From Streptomyces sp. TS71-3 (lineage in GTDB: Bacteria > Actinomycetota > Actinomycetes > Streptomycetales > Streptomycetaceae): a stretch of DNA of 64,000 nucleotides. The position numbers and the translations under genes are program-made. The stretch is taken from positions 1,736,001 to 1,800,000 of the forward strand of contig NZ_BNEL01000003.1 in NCBI RefSeq assembly GCF_018327685.1, read 5' to 3'. Below, piece after piece: positions 26,332-35,125 of the stretch. The first letter of the stretch is position 1, and the number at the start of each line of letters is the position of its first letter. Under the pieces are notes generated by a model that worked only from the letters and a program-made list of their open reading frames with translations, made no database searches and was not told the origin of the DNA.

Positions 26332-26463
26332 AGGAACCGGCACCGACTGCTAACAGGCCCCAGGCCTCCCCGCGCGCCCCGGACGAACCCCCGCCCCTTA
26401 CCACCCCGTACGGCACCCAGCAACCGGAACGTACCCCTCCCGCCTCCCGCGAAAGGCCAGCGC

Positions 26464-27204
26464 ATGCACTCCGACGCCCCGTCCAGCCCGTGGATCCGGC
26501 GTTTCCACCCGGCACCGGAGGCCCGGCGGCGCCTGGTGCTCCTCCCGCACGCCGGGGGCTCCGCGAGCTTCTTCTTCCCGACCTCGCGCGCCCTCTCGCC
26601 GGCGGTGGACGTGCTCGCCGTGCAGTACCCGGGCCGGCAGGACCGGCGCCACGAAGCCCTGGTGGACGACCTGGAGACCCTGGCGGACACGGTCGCCGCG
26701 GAACTGGCACCGTGGACGGACCGCCCCCTGGCGCTGTTCGGCCACAGCCTCGGGGCGCTGCTCGCCTTCGAGGTGGCCCGGCGGCTGGAGGCGGGCGGGG
26801 TGGTGCCGCACAAGCTCTTCGTCTCGGGCCGCAGGGTGCCCGCCGACCTGCGCGGCGAGCAGGTGCACCTGCTCGCCGACGACGCGCTCGCCAAGGCCGT
26901 GAAGGAACTGGCGGGCACCGAGCTCCCGGTCCCGGACGACGAGTTGCTCAGGCTCGTGCTGCCGCCGGTGCGCAGCGACTACAAGGCGCTGGAGACGTAC
27001 ACGTACCGCCCCGGGCCGCCCCTCGCGGCGCCGGTGATGGCCCTGACCGGGGACAGGGACCCGAGGGTGACCGTCGAAGCGGCCCGCAGGTGGGCCGCGT
27101 ACACGGTGGGGGACTTCGAACTGCGGGTCTTCGACGGCGCCCACTTCTACCTCGTCGGCAGGGCCGACGAGGTGGCGGCCCTGCTCAGGGAGCAGTGCGC
27201 CTGA
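26464..27204 (+). CDS. Type II thioesterase (PKS editing)
   Basis: 246-residue alpha/beta hydrolase of the TEII family, which hydrolyses stalled or mis-primed acyl groups from PKS carrier proteins. Visible features are PHAGG near the N-terminus (oxyanion region), GHSLGA around residue 93 (nucleophile Ser), GDRDP (Asp) and GAHFYL (His). Length is normal for the family. It lies 172 bp after the last PKS gene, behind a hairpin, and its 3' end overlaps the 3' end of the convergent TetR gene by 20 bp. With a reductive terminal domain in PKS3 there is no TEI, so this enzyme can only be an editing partner. Confidence 0.93.
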   Translation: MHSDAPSSPWIRRFHPAPEARRRLVLLPHAGGSASFFFPTSRALSPAVDVLAVQYPGRQDRRHEALVDDLETLADTVAAELAPWTDRPLALFGHSLGALLAFEVARRLEAGGVVPHKLFVSGRRVPADLRGEQVHLLADDALAKAVKELAGTELPVPDDELLRLVLPPVRSDYKALETYTYRPGPPLAAPVMALTGDRDPRVTVEAARRWAAYTVGDFELRVFDGAHFYLVGRADEVAALLREQCA

Positions 27205-27850
27205 GCCCGCCCTGCCCGCCCTCGCCCCCCGCCGGAACCCCGCCGTCGTCCGCCAGGACGTGGCCCGTGCGCAGCCAGGAGAGGACCAGGCCGACGATCT
27301 CGGCGTGGTCGAAGTCCTCCTCGCTGAGCAGCCGTTGCAGTCGCAGGCCGTCGGCGAGGGCCACCAGGACCCGGGCGGCGGTACGCGGGTCGACCTGGGC
27401 GGACGGCGCCCCGGCCGCCTGCTCCTCCTCCAGGGCGGCGGCGAGTTGTGTCACCAGGTTCTCGTAGCGGTCCACGAACCACTCGTGGGTGGGGTGCTCC
27501 ACGCTGGTGCTCTCGGCGGCCAGCACCGCGAAGAGGCGGGGGAACTCGGGCTCGCGGGCGTTGTGCCGCAGGGTCTGCACGAAGGAGTCCGGGGTCACGT
27601 CCGAGCCCTGGGTGCCGAGTTGCTCCTCGGTGCGCTCGTCGCGGTGCTGGAGGACGGCGACCAGGAGGTCCTCCTTCGTCGGGAAGTAGTGGAGCAGGCC
27701 CTGCTGGGTGAGGCCCGCGGCGGCGGCCACGGTGGCGAGGGAACCGGCGCGGTAGCCGTTCCGGGCGAAGACGCGGGTGGCCTCCTCGACGATGCGCCGC
27801 CGACGCTCCGCGCCCTTGGGCGTGGTCCTCGGCGTGCTGCTGCTGGTCAT
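27185..27850 (-). CDS. TetR/AcrR family transcriptional regulator
   Basis: 221 residues. The N-terminal HTH reads RIVEEATRVFARNGY followed by SLATVAAAAGLTQQGLLHYFPTKEDL (about residues 20-70), a textbook TetR DNA-binding domain; the C-terminal ligand domain is unspecific. It is convergent with the thioesterase gene and divergent from the broken substrate-binding gene at 28125. The intergenic region carries two sites sharing CTACCGAG (27947-27963 and 27981-27998), probable operators for autoregulation and for the divergent promoter. It could be the cluster's local repressor or belong to the decayed transporter; the divergent arrangement favours the latter. Confidence 0.92.
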   Translation of the reverse strand: MTSSSTPRTTPKGAERRRRIVEEATRVFARNGYRAGSLATVAAAAGLTQQGLLHYFPTKEDLLVAVLQHRDERTEEQLGTQGSDVTPDSFVQTLRHNAREPEFPRLFAVLAAESTSVEHPTHEWFVDRYENLVTQLAAALEEEQAAGAPSAQVDPRTAARVLVALADGLRLQRLLSEEDFDHAEIVGLVLSWLRTGHVLADDGGVPAGGEGGQGGLRRTAP

Positions 27851-27947
27851 ACCCGTCTCTCCGTCGGTCCGCGGCGGGGCGATCGCCTCACCTGTGTGCC
27901 GTCATTCTCCCGGCCGTCACCTGCTCCTGAACCGCCCCTGGATTATC

Positions 27948-27963
27948 TACCGAGCACTCGGTA
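27948..27963. promoter_or_regulatory. Probable TetR operator 1
   Basis: Inverted repeat TACCGAG-CA-CTCGGTA in the TetR upstream region. The half-site CTACCGAG recurs 34 bp to the right. Position and symmetry suit an autoregulatory TetR operator. Confidence 0.55.
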
Positions 27964-27980
27964 ATTTCTCTCGCGGGAAC

Positions 27981-28010
27981 CTACCGAGTAACAGGTAGTT
28001 TCTGTAGGGT
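27981..28010 (+). promoter_or_regulatory. Probable TetR operator 2 and -10 box of the divergent gene
   Basis: CTACC (27981-27985) and GGTAG (27994-27998) form a short inverted repeat beginning with the same CTACCGAG half-site. It abuts TAGGGT (28005-28010), a typical Streptomyces -10 hexamer. No good -35 is visible. The overlap suggests repression of the transporter remnant. Confidence 0.45.
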
Positions 28011-28124
28011 CTCGGATCGCGGCAGGACCGCCCCGTCCGCCAAGCCTGGGGCGAGCCCGCCCGCTTCGCACGATTCCCCGCGACCCCCGGCGGCGCACCG
28101 GCCCGACGGGGGCTGGAGGCACGC

Positions 28125-29154
28125 ATGGCAGCAGGTTCCGGGTTCCCCTCCGCACCGCCCGCTCGCCGGGGCGTCCTCGCCGCGGGTGCCACGGCCGGTC
28201 TGGCGCTGCTCACCGGCGGCTGCCGGTCCGCCGTCCTGGACGCCGTGCCGGATCCGCGCACCCCGCCGCGGCACGGCGGCACCCTCACCGTCGCCGCGTC
28301 GTCCGACGCCCAGCCGAGCGCGGTGTTCGCGACGCGGGACGGCAACACCGCATGGCGGCGGCTGGTCTTCGACACCCTCACCGAGCTGGACGACGACCGC
28401 ACCCCCGCCCGCTGCTCGCCAGGACGTGGCAGCTCTCCGGGGACGGCACCCGGATCACGCTGCGGCTCCGCGACGACGTCCGCTTCCACTCGGGACGCCC
28501 GATGACCGCCGAGGACGTCGTCCACAGCCTCCAGCAGGTGTCCAAGCCCGCGAACGCCTCGCAACTGGCCTCGCTGGCCGCGCAGTTCACCCGTATCACC
28601 GCGTCAGGGCCACTTGAGGTCGCCATCACCCTCGCGAAACCGCTGGGGGCCGCGCTCTTCGACGTCTTCGAGATGACGCCGATCGTGGACCGGGAGGGCG
28701 CCGACGGCCTGCGGGACGGCTCCCGGGTGATCGGCACCGGCCCGTTCCGCTGGGGGCGGTGGCGGCCCGGCGTCCAGCTCAGCCTGGAGCGGAACCCGCA
28801 CTACCGGGAGCCCGGGCGCCCCTACATCGACCGCGTCGAGATCCCCGTGATCACCGACCCGACGGCGCTGCTCTCCGCGCTGCGCAGCGGCCGCGCCCAT
28901 ATCGCGCAGGGGCTCGCGGCGCTGGACATCGAGGCGCTGCGCGGCGACCGCCGCTACCGCGCCGTCGACACCAAGGGCGGCATCCTGATGCCGCTCGGAC
29001 TCGACGTGACCCAGGCGCCCTTCGACGACCGGCGGGTGCGGCAGGCCGTCGGCCTCGCCATCGACCGCGACCGCCTGCTGGCCCAGGTGCTCGCCGGGCA
29101 GGGGACGGCGACCGACCTGTGGTGGGGCGGCCAGGAACCCGGCCTGCCCGGCTG
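28125..29154 (+). pseudogene. Broken family-5 (oligopeptide-type) ABC substrate-binding lipoprotein
   Basis: The N-terminus has a Tat/lipoprotein signal (ARRGVLAAGA...LLTGGC). The protein is homologous in layout to Dpp/Opp-type solute-binding proteins (GGTLTVAAS; GTGPFRWGRWRPG). The frame starting at 28125 breaks at a run of five C (28402-28406): the homologous sequence continues as PLLARTWQLSGDG in another frame, consistent with loss of one C. After about 330 residues (VLAGQGTA, about 29105) the protein ends abruptly, and the DNA runs straight into the middle of an ATPase gene. Its C-terminus and both permease genes are missing. It is doubly inactivated unless the frameshift is a sequencing error; the truncation would remain in any case. 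Confidence 0.85.
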
Positions 29155-31221
29155 GTGCGCGAGCCCGGCCGGGTCGCGGGCCGTGCCCTGCTCACCGGGA
29201 CCGACCTGCTGGCCCTGCCCGAGTCCGCGATGCGCGCCGTGCGCGGCAGGCGCATGGCCATGGTCTTCCAGGACCCGCAGTCGACGCTCAACCCGGTACT
29301 GACCGTGGGCCACCAGGTGGCCGAGGCGCTGACGGTGCACGGGGCGCACCGCGCGCAGGCCCGCGGCCGTGCCCGTGAACTGCTGGAGTGGCTCGGCATC
29401 CCCGACGCGGAGCGGCGGATGAAGGACTATCCGCACCAGTTCTCCGGCGGCATGCGCCAGCGCGTCGTCGTCGCGATGGCCCTCGCCAACAACCCGGACG
29501 TCCTGATCGCCGACGAGCCGACCACCGCGCTCGACGTGACGGTCCAGGCCGAGATCCTCGGCCTGCTGGTAAGGCTCCGCGACCACTTCGGCGTCTCCAT
29601 CCTCATGATCACGCACGACCTGGGGGTGGTGGCCGAGCTCTGCGACGAGGTGATGGTGATGTACGCGGGCGGGGTCGTCGAGCGCGGCCCGGTCGGCACG
29701 GTCCTCCGGGATCCCGCACACCCCTACACCGCCGCCCTGTTGCGCGCCGCGCCCCGCCTGGACGGGGCCCGCGGCGCCCGGCTGCCCGCCATTCCCGGCA
29801 GTCCTCCGGACCCGTCGGACCTCCCGTCGGGCTGCGCCTTCCGGCCCCGCTGCACGCTGGCGGAGGACCGCTGCGCCCGTGCGGTGCCCGCGCTGCTGCC
29901 GCTGGGCTCCGGGGAACGCTCGGTGGCATGCGGGGTCGTGCAGGACGGGGGCGGCTCCGGAGGGGACGGGGCGGTGGGGGAGGGCTCCCGGGCGGACGGC
30001 ATCGCGACGGCCGGCATCGCGGCGGAGGGTTCTCCGGCCGGTGCCGCATCGGCGGGTGACGGAGCGGTGGCCGACCGCCGCGGCCCGGTGCGGGCAGAAC
30101 CGGCGGCGAGCGGCCCCGTGGGGAGCGGCCCGGTGGCGCGCGGCGGCGAGGCGGGTCCCGCCATGGCGGGCGGCCGGGCGCCGGACATCACCGAACACCG
30201 GTCGCCCGTGCTGGACGTCAGAGGGCTGCGGGTGGACGTCACCTCGCGCGGGGGCCTGCTGGGCCGGCGCGGGCGACCGGTGTGGGCCGTCGACGGGGTC
30301 GACCTGACGATCGCCCGCGGCGAGACCATGGGACTCGTCGCCGAGTCGGGCTGCGGCAAGTCCACGCTCGCCCGCGCCCTCGTCGGCGCAGCCCCCGTCA
30401 CCGAGGGCGAGGTACGCATCAGCCCACGGGGCGGGACCCGGCGGCGCGGCCGGACCGTGCAGTACGTCTTCCAGGACCCCTACGGCTCCCTCAACCCGCG
30501 CCGCACGGTGCGCCAGTCGCTGGGCGAAGCGCTTGACGTGGCGCACGCCGCGGGCGGCCGGGCGCCCGAGGAGCGGATGGTGGAGCTGCTGGAGACGGTC
30601 GGCCTCGCGGCCCACCACCTGGACCGCCGCCCGGGTGCCTTCTCCGGCGGACAGCGGCAGCGCGTCGGCCTGGCGCGGGCGCTGGCGGCGGAGCCCGAAC
30701 TGATCGTCTGCGACGAGCCCGTGTCCGCCCTCGACGTCTCCATCCAGGCGCAGATCATCAACCTGCTGGCCGCGCTCCGCACCGAGCTTGGCCTGTCCTA
30801 CCTGTTCATCGCGCACGACCTGGCAGCCGTGCGGCACCTCAGCGACCGGGTGGCCGTGATGTACCTGGGCCGGATCGTGGAGAGCGGCCCCGCCGACGCC
30901 GTGTACTCCGCTCCGCTGCACCCGTACACCGCCGCGCTGCTGTCCTCCTCCCCGGCGCCCGAGCCGGGTGGCCGGCGGGGCGAGCGCATCGTGCTCCGCG
31001 GCGACCTGCCCAGCCCGAAGGACCCGCCGGGCGGCTGCCGTTTCAGGACCCGTTGCCCCATCGGGCCGCTGACGCACCCGGAGCGCCGGATCTGCGCGGA
31101 GGCCGACCCCGGCCTGGCGGGCGGCGGCGACGCGGACGCCCCGGGCGCGCACCGGGCTGCCTGCCACTTCCCGGGCGAGCTGTCGGCGGGCAGGGGTGAG
31201 CGGGAGCGGGTGAGCGGGTGA
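29155..31221 (+). CDS. Fused pair of oligopeptide-type ABC ATPases, first domain lacking Walker A
   Basis: Two ATPase domains in one frame. Domain 1 begins inside the fold ([20 protein letters not shown]), with Q-loop QDPQSTLNP, signature FSGGMRQRV, Walker B VLIADEP and H-loop THD, but no Walker A. It ends with the Cys-rich oligopeptide-transporter C-terminal motif (GCAFRPRC). After a Gly/Ala linker, domain 2 (from about nt 30200) is complete: [37 protein letters not shown] and GCRFRTRC. The frame is open far upstream, but sequence before about 29155 only shadows the substrate-binding gene; GTG 29155 is a nominal start. A deletion joined the substrate-binding gene to this one, removing two permeases and the first Walker A. 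With no permease left it is probably non-functional. Confidence 0.8.
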   Translation: MREPGRVAGRALLTGTDLLALPESAMRAVRGRRMAMVFQDPQSTLNPVLTVGHQVAEALTVHGAHRAQARGRARELLEWLGIPDAERRMKDYPHQFSGGMRQRVVVAMALANNPDVLIADEPTTALDVTVQAEILGLLVRLRDHFGVSILMITHDLGVVAELCDEVMVMYAGGVVERGPVGTVLRDPAHPYTAALLRAAPRLDGARGARLPAIPGSPPDPSDLPSGCAFRPRCTLAEDRCARAVPALLPLGSGERSVACGVVQDGGGSGGDGAVGEGSRADGIATAGIAAEGSPAGAASAGDGAVADRRGPVRAEPAASGPVGSGPVARGGEAGPAMAGGRAPDITEHRSPVLDVRGLRVDVTSRGGLLGRRGRPVWAVDGVDLTIARGETMGLVAESGCGKSTLARALVGAAPVTEGEVRISPRGGTRRRGRTVQYVFQDPYGSLNPRRTVRQSLGEALDVAHAAGGRAPEERMVELLETVGLAAHHLDRRPGAFSGGQRQRVGLARALAAEPELIVCDEPVSALDVSIQAQIINLLAALRTELGLSYLFIAHDLAAVRHLSDRVAVMYLGRIVESGPADAVYSAPLHPYTAALLSSSPAPEPGGRRGERIVLRGDLPSPKDPPGGCRFRTRCPIGPLTHPERRICAEADPGLAGGGDADAPGAHRAACHFPGELSAGRGERERVSG

Positions 31222-31300
31222 GCCCCCGGGCGTGTGGGCGGCCAGGGCGCGGCGCCGGCTTCGCGTGCCGCCGGCTCACCGCGCCCCACCGGGCGCCGTG

Positions 31301-31570
31301 CGTGTGCCTGGCCGCGCCCGCACCTGGCGCCGATGAGGACCAGGGCGTGTGCCTGGCCGCGCCCGCACCTGGCGCCGATGAGGACCAGGGCGTGTGCCTG
31401 GCCGCGCCCGCACCTGGCGCCGATGAGGACCAGGGCGTGTGCCTGGCCGCGCCCGCACCTGGCGCCGATGAGGACCAGGGCGTGTGCCTGGCCGCGCCCG
31501 CACCTGGCGCCGATGAGGACCAGGGCGTGTGCCCGGCCCCGCCCGCACCTGGCGCTGTTGCGGCCCCCTG
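31301..31570. repeat. 45-bp minisatellite, five exact units plus one degenerate
   Basis: Units start at 31301, 31346, 31391, 31436, 31481 and 31526 (last one diverged). Each encodes VCLAAPAPGADEDQG in the frame 31218-31577 and stays open in several other frames on both strands because 45 is a multiple of three. No RBS, signal peptide or recognisable domain accompanies it, so I call it a repeat rather than a gene. It lies between the transporter remnant and the sigma-factor operon. Confidence 0.9.
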
Positions 31571-31597
31571 CGCGTGACCCGGTCCGTGGAGCCGGGG

Positions 31598-32653
31598 TCA
31601 GCCGGAGGTCCTGGCGGGTTCCTCGCCAGGACGGTCGACGACCGCGCGCTCCACGACGGCGTCGATACCGTAGAGCGTGTCGGTCGTGCCGCCTTCGGCC
31701 TTGTCCTTCGTGATGTACGACCGGGAGCCGAGATAGGCGAGCGTGTGCTTGTCGAAGATCCACACGTCCCGGGTCGCGGACCCGGCGTCCTCGCGGGTGA
31801 TGCCGATGCCGTGCCGGCCGGCGGCGTCGACGGCGTCGGGGAGCTGGGTCACACCGGGAATCCCCTCGACGGCCTTGTAGAGAGCGGACGCGGTCTCGGG
31901 CGGCATGATCGTCGAGCGCAGCAGATCGCCGACCGTCCCGAAGACGGCCTGGTCCCTCGAATCGCCCTTCTCCACCCTGGTCTGGGCGTAGAGCAGCTTG
32001 AGCAGGGCCCCGGGGTCGGTGGGCAGCGAGGCCAGCCACGTGTAGGTGGGGTGGTCGATGCCCGCTCGGACGGGGTGGCTGGACTCGATGGGCAGCTGTT
32101 CACCGGGCATGATGGCGTCCTTGCCGGTTTCACGAATCCAGCCGGTCCTGGTGACGGAGCCCTGGCTCTGCGCGGTCCACACCTCCTGCTTGTGCGGGGC
32201 GCCGAGCCGCACCGGGCCGTCGAAGTCCCCCGTGTTCTCCCGGAGCAGGCTCTCGACGTACACGAACTGGCCGTCGTCCACCGGTGTCGCGCCGGTCTCC
32301 ATGGCGGCGGCGGCGATCCGGTCGAGAGTGACGGAGGCGCTGGTCACCCTGGCGGGTGGGGTGGTGGATCCGGCTGCCGGGGCGGAGCCGTGCCCGCCGG
32401 AGAAGGTGATGACCAGAGCCCCGGCCAGGGCCATCGACACGGCCGGCAACACCACGACCGGGCGCGGGAGCCGGCGCCGGCGCCGTGCCGGGGGTGTCCG
32501 GGCGGAGAGGGTGTGGTCGCGGTCGATCTGCTGCATCAGGGTTTCCTTGTGACGGAGGTGACGGCTCGGCGAGAGGTCCCATTCGGCCGATCCCAGCAGT
32601 TCCTCGGCCTCACTCCGGGTGGACCGGGCGCGAGGCGGGTTGTCGGCGTTCAT
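31598..32653 (-). CDS. CU044_5270-like membrane protein, probable partner (anti-sigma type) of the ECF factor
   Basis: 351 residues. A charged cytoplasmic N-terminus of about 70 residues (ending RRRRRLP) is followed by one membrane segment (VVVLPAVSMALAGALVITF) and an extracytoplasmic domain of about 250 residues. Its start overlaps the stop of the upstream ECF sigma gene by 4 bp (ATGA), so the two are translationally coupled. Proteins of this layout are regularly encoded directly after ECF factors in Streptomyces. Binding of the sigma factor is inferred from that context; no zinc-binding anti-sigma motif is seen. The domain name is from recall and unchecked. Confidence 0.75.
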   Translation of the reverse strand: MNADNPPRARSTRSEAEELLGSAEWDLSPSRHLRHKETLMQQIDRDHTLSARTPPARRRRRLPRPVVVLPAVSMALAGALVITFSGGHGSAPAAGSTTPPARVTSASVTLDRIAAAAMETGATPVDDGQFVYVESLLRENTGDFDGPVRLGAPHKQEVWTAQSQGSVTRTGWIRETGKDAIMPGEQLPIESSHPVRAGIDHPTYTWLASLPTDPGALLKLLYAQTRVEKGDSRDQAVFGTVGDLLRSTIMPPETASALYKAVEGIPGVTQLPDAVDAAGRHGIGITREDAGSATRDVWIFDKHTLAYLGSRSYITKDKAEGGTTDTLYGIDAVVERAVVDRPGEEPARTSG

Positions 32654-33297
32654 CGGGTTTCCTCCTGCAGGAACAGGGCCGCGAACGCGGCCTCACTCTC
32701 CATCGCTCCGCGGGCGCCCGGCGGTTCCCCTTTCGGGCCCGGAAGCCGGCCGGAGCTGAGCCGGGCCAGTCGCGCCCGGGCGCGCGAGAGCCGCGACCGC
32801 ACGGTGCCGACCGGGATGCCGAGGGCCTCGGCGGCCTGCTGGTAGTCCAGCCCGGACGCCACGCACAGGGCGAGCACCTCCCGGTCCTGGCTTCGCAGGT
32901 GGCGCAGGGCCTCGTGAACCACCATGAGGCGGCGGGCGTCGTCGATCCGGGCTGCCGTCTCGTCCGCGAAGTCCTCGACCGGACGGGGTTCTGGGCTGCG
33001 CGCCAGGAAGGCGAGCCGTCGGCGCAGACCACGGTTGGCGTTGTGCGCCTTGTGCGTGGCGATGCCGAGCAACCACGGCTTGAGCGAGCCGCCCTCCGGC
33101 TCCACCGATTCCCGGGTGCGCCAGGCGGCGAGGAAGGTCTCGGACATCGCCTCCTCGGCGTCCGACCAGTTGCCGGTCAGCCGCAGGGCATGGTTGTAGA
33201 CGGCCCGCGCGTTCTGGTCGTACAGCTCGGCGAACGCCGCACGGTCCCCCGCCCGTATGCGCGCACGCAACGATTCCGCTGGTTCTGTATCGCTCAC
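32650..33297 (-). CDS. ECF-type RNA polymerase sigma factor
   Basis: About 215 residues from GTG 33297 (VSDTEPAESLRARI); the frame is open to ATG 33351. Region 2 reads FAELYDQNARAVYNHALRLTG followed by DAEEAMSETFLAAWR; region 4 reads LRSQDREVLALCVASGLDYQQAAEALG then GTVRSRLSRARARL. GTG 33297 is preferred because an ECF-like promoter (GGAACC, 18-bp spacer, CGTA; 33331-33304) would then lie just upstream and give a leaderless transcript, the pattern of an autoregulated ECF gene. It is translationally coupled to the membrane partner. Confidence 0.92.
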   Translation of the reverse strand: MSDTEPAESLRARIRAGDRAAFAELYDQNARAVYNHALRLTGNWSDAEEAMSETFLAAWRTRESVEPEGGSLKPWLLGIATHKAHNANRGLRRRLAFLARSPEPRPVEDFADETAARIDDARRLMVVHEALRHLRSQDREVLALCVASGLDYQQAAEALGIPVGTVRSRLSRARARLARLSSGRLPGPKGEPPGARGAMESEAAFAALFLQEETR

Positions 33298-33303
33298 ACT
33301 CTT

Positions 33304-33331
33304 TACGCTCCGCCGCCCCGGCCCCGGTTCC
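33304..33331 (-). promoter_or_regulatory. Candidate ECF-type autoregulatory promoter
   Basis: On the minus strand GGAACC (33331-33326) and CGTA (33307-33304) are separated by 18 bp. ECF promoters usually have GGAAC and CGT with about 16-17 bp. Transcription would start at or next to GTG 33297. Confidence 0.35.
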
Positions 33332-33410
33332 TGTGGCACGCGCCACACCACTGCCGGAAGCGACAGGGTGCTGCCGAAGCGTGCGTATCACAGGGGCACG
33401 TCGGCCATGC

Positions 33411-33474
33411 ACGCCAGGCGTCACCGCACGCCGGGCGTCACTGCGCGCCGGCCATGCACGCCGGGCGTCACCGC
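33411..33474. repeat. Three 17-bp repeats at the 3' end of the desulfurase gene
   Basis: ACGCCRGGCGTCACYGC occurs at 33411, 33428 and 33458. The last copy runs into the stop codon region of the cysteine desulfurase. They may be slippage products or a weak intergenic repeat between the two minus-strand genes. Confidence 0.55.
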
Positions 33475-34712
33475 ATGGCAGCCGCCTTGGCGAGCGCGTC
33501 CGCCGCCGTCTCGACGTCCCGGGATGTGGTCCAGCGGCCCAGCGACAGCCGAAGCGCCTCCACGGACCGACGGGGGCCGAGGCCCATGGCGGTCAGGACC
33601 AGGGAGGGGGTGCGGGTGCCGCTGTGGCAGGCCGAGCCGGTAGAGGCCGCGATCTCGGGGGTGGCGGCGAGGAGCGCGTGCCCGGGTGCGCCCTGGACGC
33701 TGACGTTCAGCGTGTTCGGCAGCCGCTGCCCGGCGGGGCCGTTGAGGTCTACGCGGCCGGGCAGTGCGTCGGCCAGGTTCCGGTGCAGGGTGTCGCGGAG
33801 TGCGGCGACGCGGGCGGGCTCACCCCGGGCCAGGTCGTCGGCGGCCAGCCGGGCGGCGGTGCCGAGCGCCACCGCCAGAGCGGTGCTCTCGGTGCCGGCG
33901 CGCAGTCCGCGTTCCTGGCCGCCGCCGTAGACGACCGGCTCCAGCCGCACGCCCTGACGCACGTACAGCGCGGCGGTCCCCTTGGGTGCGTACATCTTGT
34001 GCCCCACCACGGTGAGGAGGTCGACGCCCAGCGTCTCGACGTCGAGGGGGACCCTTCCGGCGGCCTGGGCGGCGTCGCAGTGGAACAGTGCCCCGTGCGC
34101 ACGGGCCAGGGAGGCGAGTTCGGCGACGGGCTGGAGGGCGCCGGTCTCGTTGTTGGCGGCCATCACCGACACCAGCACGGTGTCGTCGTCGAGGGCGGCG
34201 GCCAACGCGGCGGGGTCGAGCAGTCCCTCGCCGTCGACCGGTAGGACCGTCACGCGCGCCCCGTGCAGGCGTTGAAGGGCGCGGCAGGCTTCCAGGACGG
34301 CGGGGTGCTCCGTGGCCTGGGTGATCACGTGCGGGCGGCGCCGGCCGGAGCCCAGGACCGCGCCGCGCGCGGCGAGTTGGTCGGCCTCCGAACCGGACGC
34401 GGTGAAGACGATCTCCGGCGGGCGGGCGCCGATGAGCGCGGCCACCTGCTCGCGGGCGCGGGCCAGAGCGGCCCGCGGTCCGGCGCCGTACGGGTGGTCG
34501 CTGGAGGGGTTGCCGAAGAACGTGGTGAGGTGGGGCAGCATCGCCTCGGCGACACGCGGGTCGACGGGAGTGGTGGCGTTGTAGTCCAGGTAGACCACTT
34601 CACCCGTCAGCCCGGGATGCGGCGGCAGGCGGTCGGTCAGGCCGGCTGCCCCCGCGAAACGGACCGGTGCGTCCGCGCGGCAGGGCGACGCGGGCGCCGG
34701 GGCGTGTTCCAT
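33468..34712 (-). CDS. Cysteine desulfurase (NifS/IscS family)
   Basis: 414-residue PLP-dependent class V aminotransferase-fold enzyme that converts cysteine to alanine and delivers sulfur as a persulfide. YLDYNATTPVDP opens the fold, TEHPAVLE follows, the PLP lysine is in GHKMYAPKG, and the sulfur-carrying Cys is in GSACHSGTRTPS. Length and motifs are complete. The N-terminus has about 35 extra residues before the conserved start, and the RBS is weak, so the true start may be internal. No iscU, mnmA, thiI or dnd partner is next to it; it stands alone between the sigma operon and mobile DNA. A role in Fe-S assembly, tRNA thiolation or DNA phosphorothioation cannot be chosen from context. Confidence 0.93.
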   Translation of the reverse strand: MEHAPAPASPCRADAPVRFAGAAGLTDRLPPHPGLTGEVVYLDYNATTPVDPRVAEAMLPHLTTFFGNPSSDHPYGAGPRAALARAREQVAALIGARPPEIVFTASGSEADQLAARGAVLGSGRRRPHVITQATEHPAVLEACRALQRLHGARVTVLPVDGEGLLDPAALAAALDDDTVLVSVMAANNETGALQPVAELASLARAHGALFHCDAAQAAGRVPLDVETLGVDLLTVVGHKMYAPKGTAALYVRQGVRLEPVVYGGGQERGLRAGTESTALAVALGTAARLAADDLARGEPARVAALRDTLHRNLADALPGRVDLNGPAGQRLPNTLNVSVQGAPGHALLAATPEIAASTGSACHSGTRTPSLVLTAMGLGPRRSVEALRLSLGRWTTSRDVETAADALAKAAAMR

Positions 34713-34889
34713 TGCCGCACGCTAACGGGACGATGCCCCGGGACGCCGGAGTCGCGGCCCCACGCTCACCTGGACGGCCGAGCACCGGCGCGGGGATCCA
34801 CCGGGATCGCGTCCGGACGCGCGGCCGTCTCGGGGTGCGGTGCGCTCCTTCCGGCTCCCGGAGCGGGAGGACTTCGCTCCTCCCGGCCC

Positions 34890-35125
34890 CTAGGCCGTGT
34901 CCGGCGGATCTTCGTGGGCCCGCGACTCCCCCACTGCCTGAAGGGCGTGGGTGGGGGTACCTCCCACGCCCGTTCAGGGCAGTGGGGGAGTGCCCCCAGC
35001 ACCGCACCTCGCCGCGTTGTCGGAGTCATCCGGGTACGCCCCGTACGAGGATGATCCTCCGCCTTGCGATGCACGGCACCAGACGCCGCAGGCTGATCCA
35101 CGAAGATCCGCCGGACACGGCCTAG
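34890..35125. mobile_element. 236-bp MITE with perfect 28-bp terminal inverted repeats
   Basis: The ends (34890-34917 and 35098-35125) are exact inverted repeats starting CTAGGCCGTGTCCGGCGG. The inside holds another long hairpin (14-bp arms 34925-34938/34978-34991 and 9-bp arms 34943-34951/34963-34971). It encodes no protein. This is the structure of a non-autonomous element mobilised by a full-length IS; the CTAG ends may be the element's own target duplication. Its right CTAG is the target into which the neighbouring IS481 element inserted. Confidence 0.8.

Noticed and set aside
1..27850. NRPS or hybrid NRPS-PKS
   Set aside because: No condensation, adenylation or PCP motifs were seen; the terminal reductase domain follows a PKS ACP.
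28759..29154. N-terminal 130 codons of the long ATPase frame
   Set aside because: This part only overlaps the substrate-binding protein in another frame and has no ATPase features.
31301..31570. CRISPR array
   Set aside because: The units are contiguous without variable spacers, and no cas genes are present; it is a tandem minisatellite.
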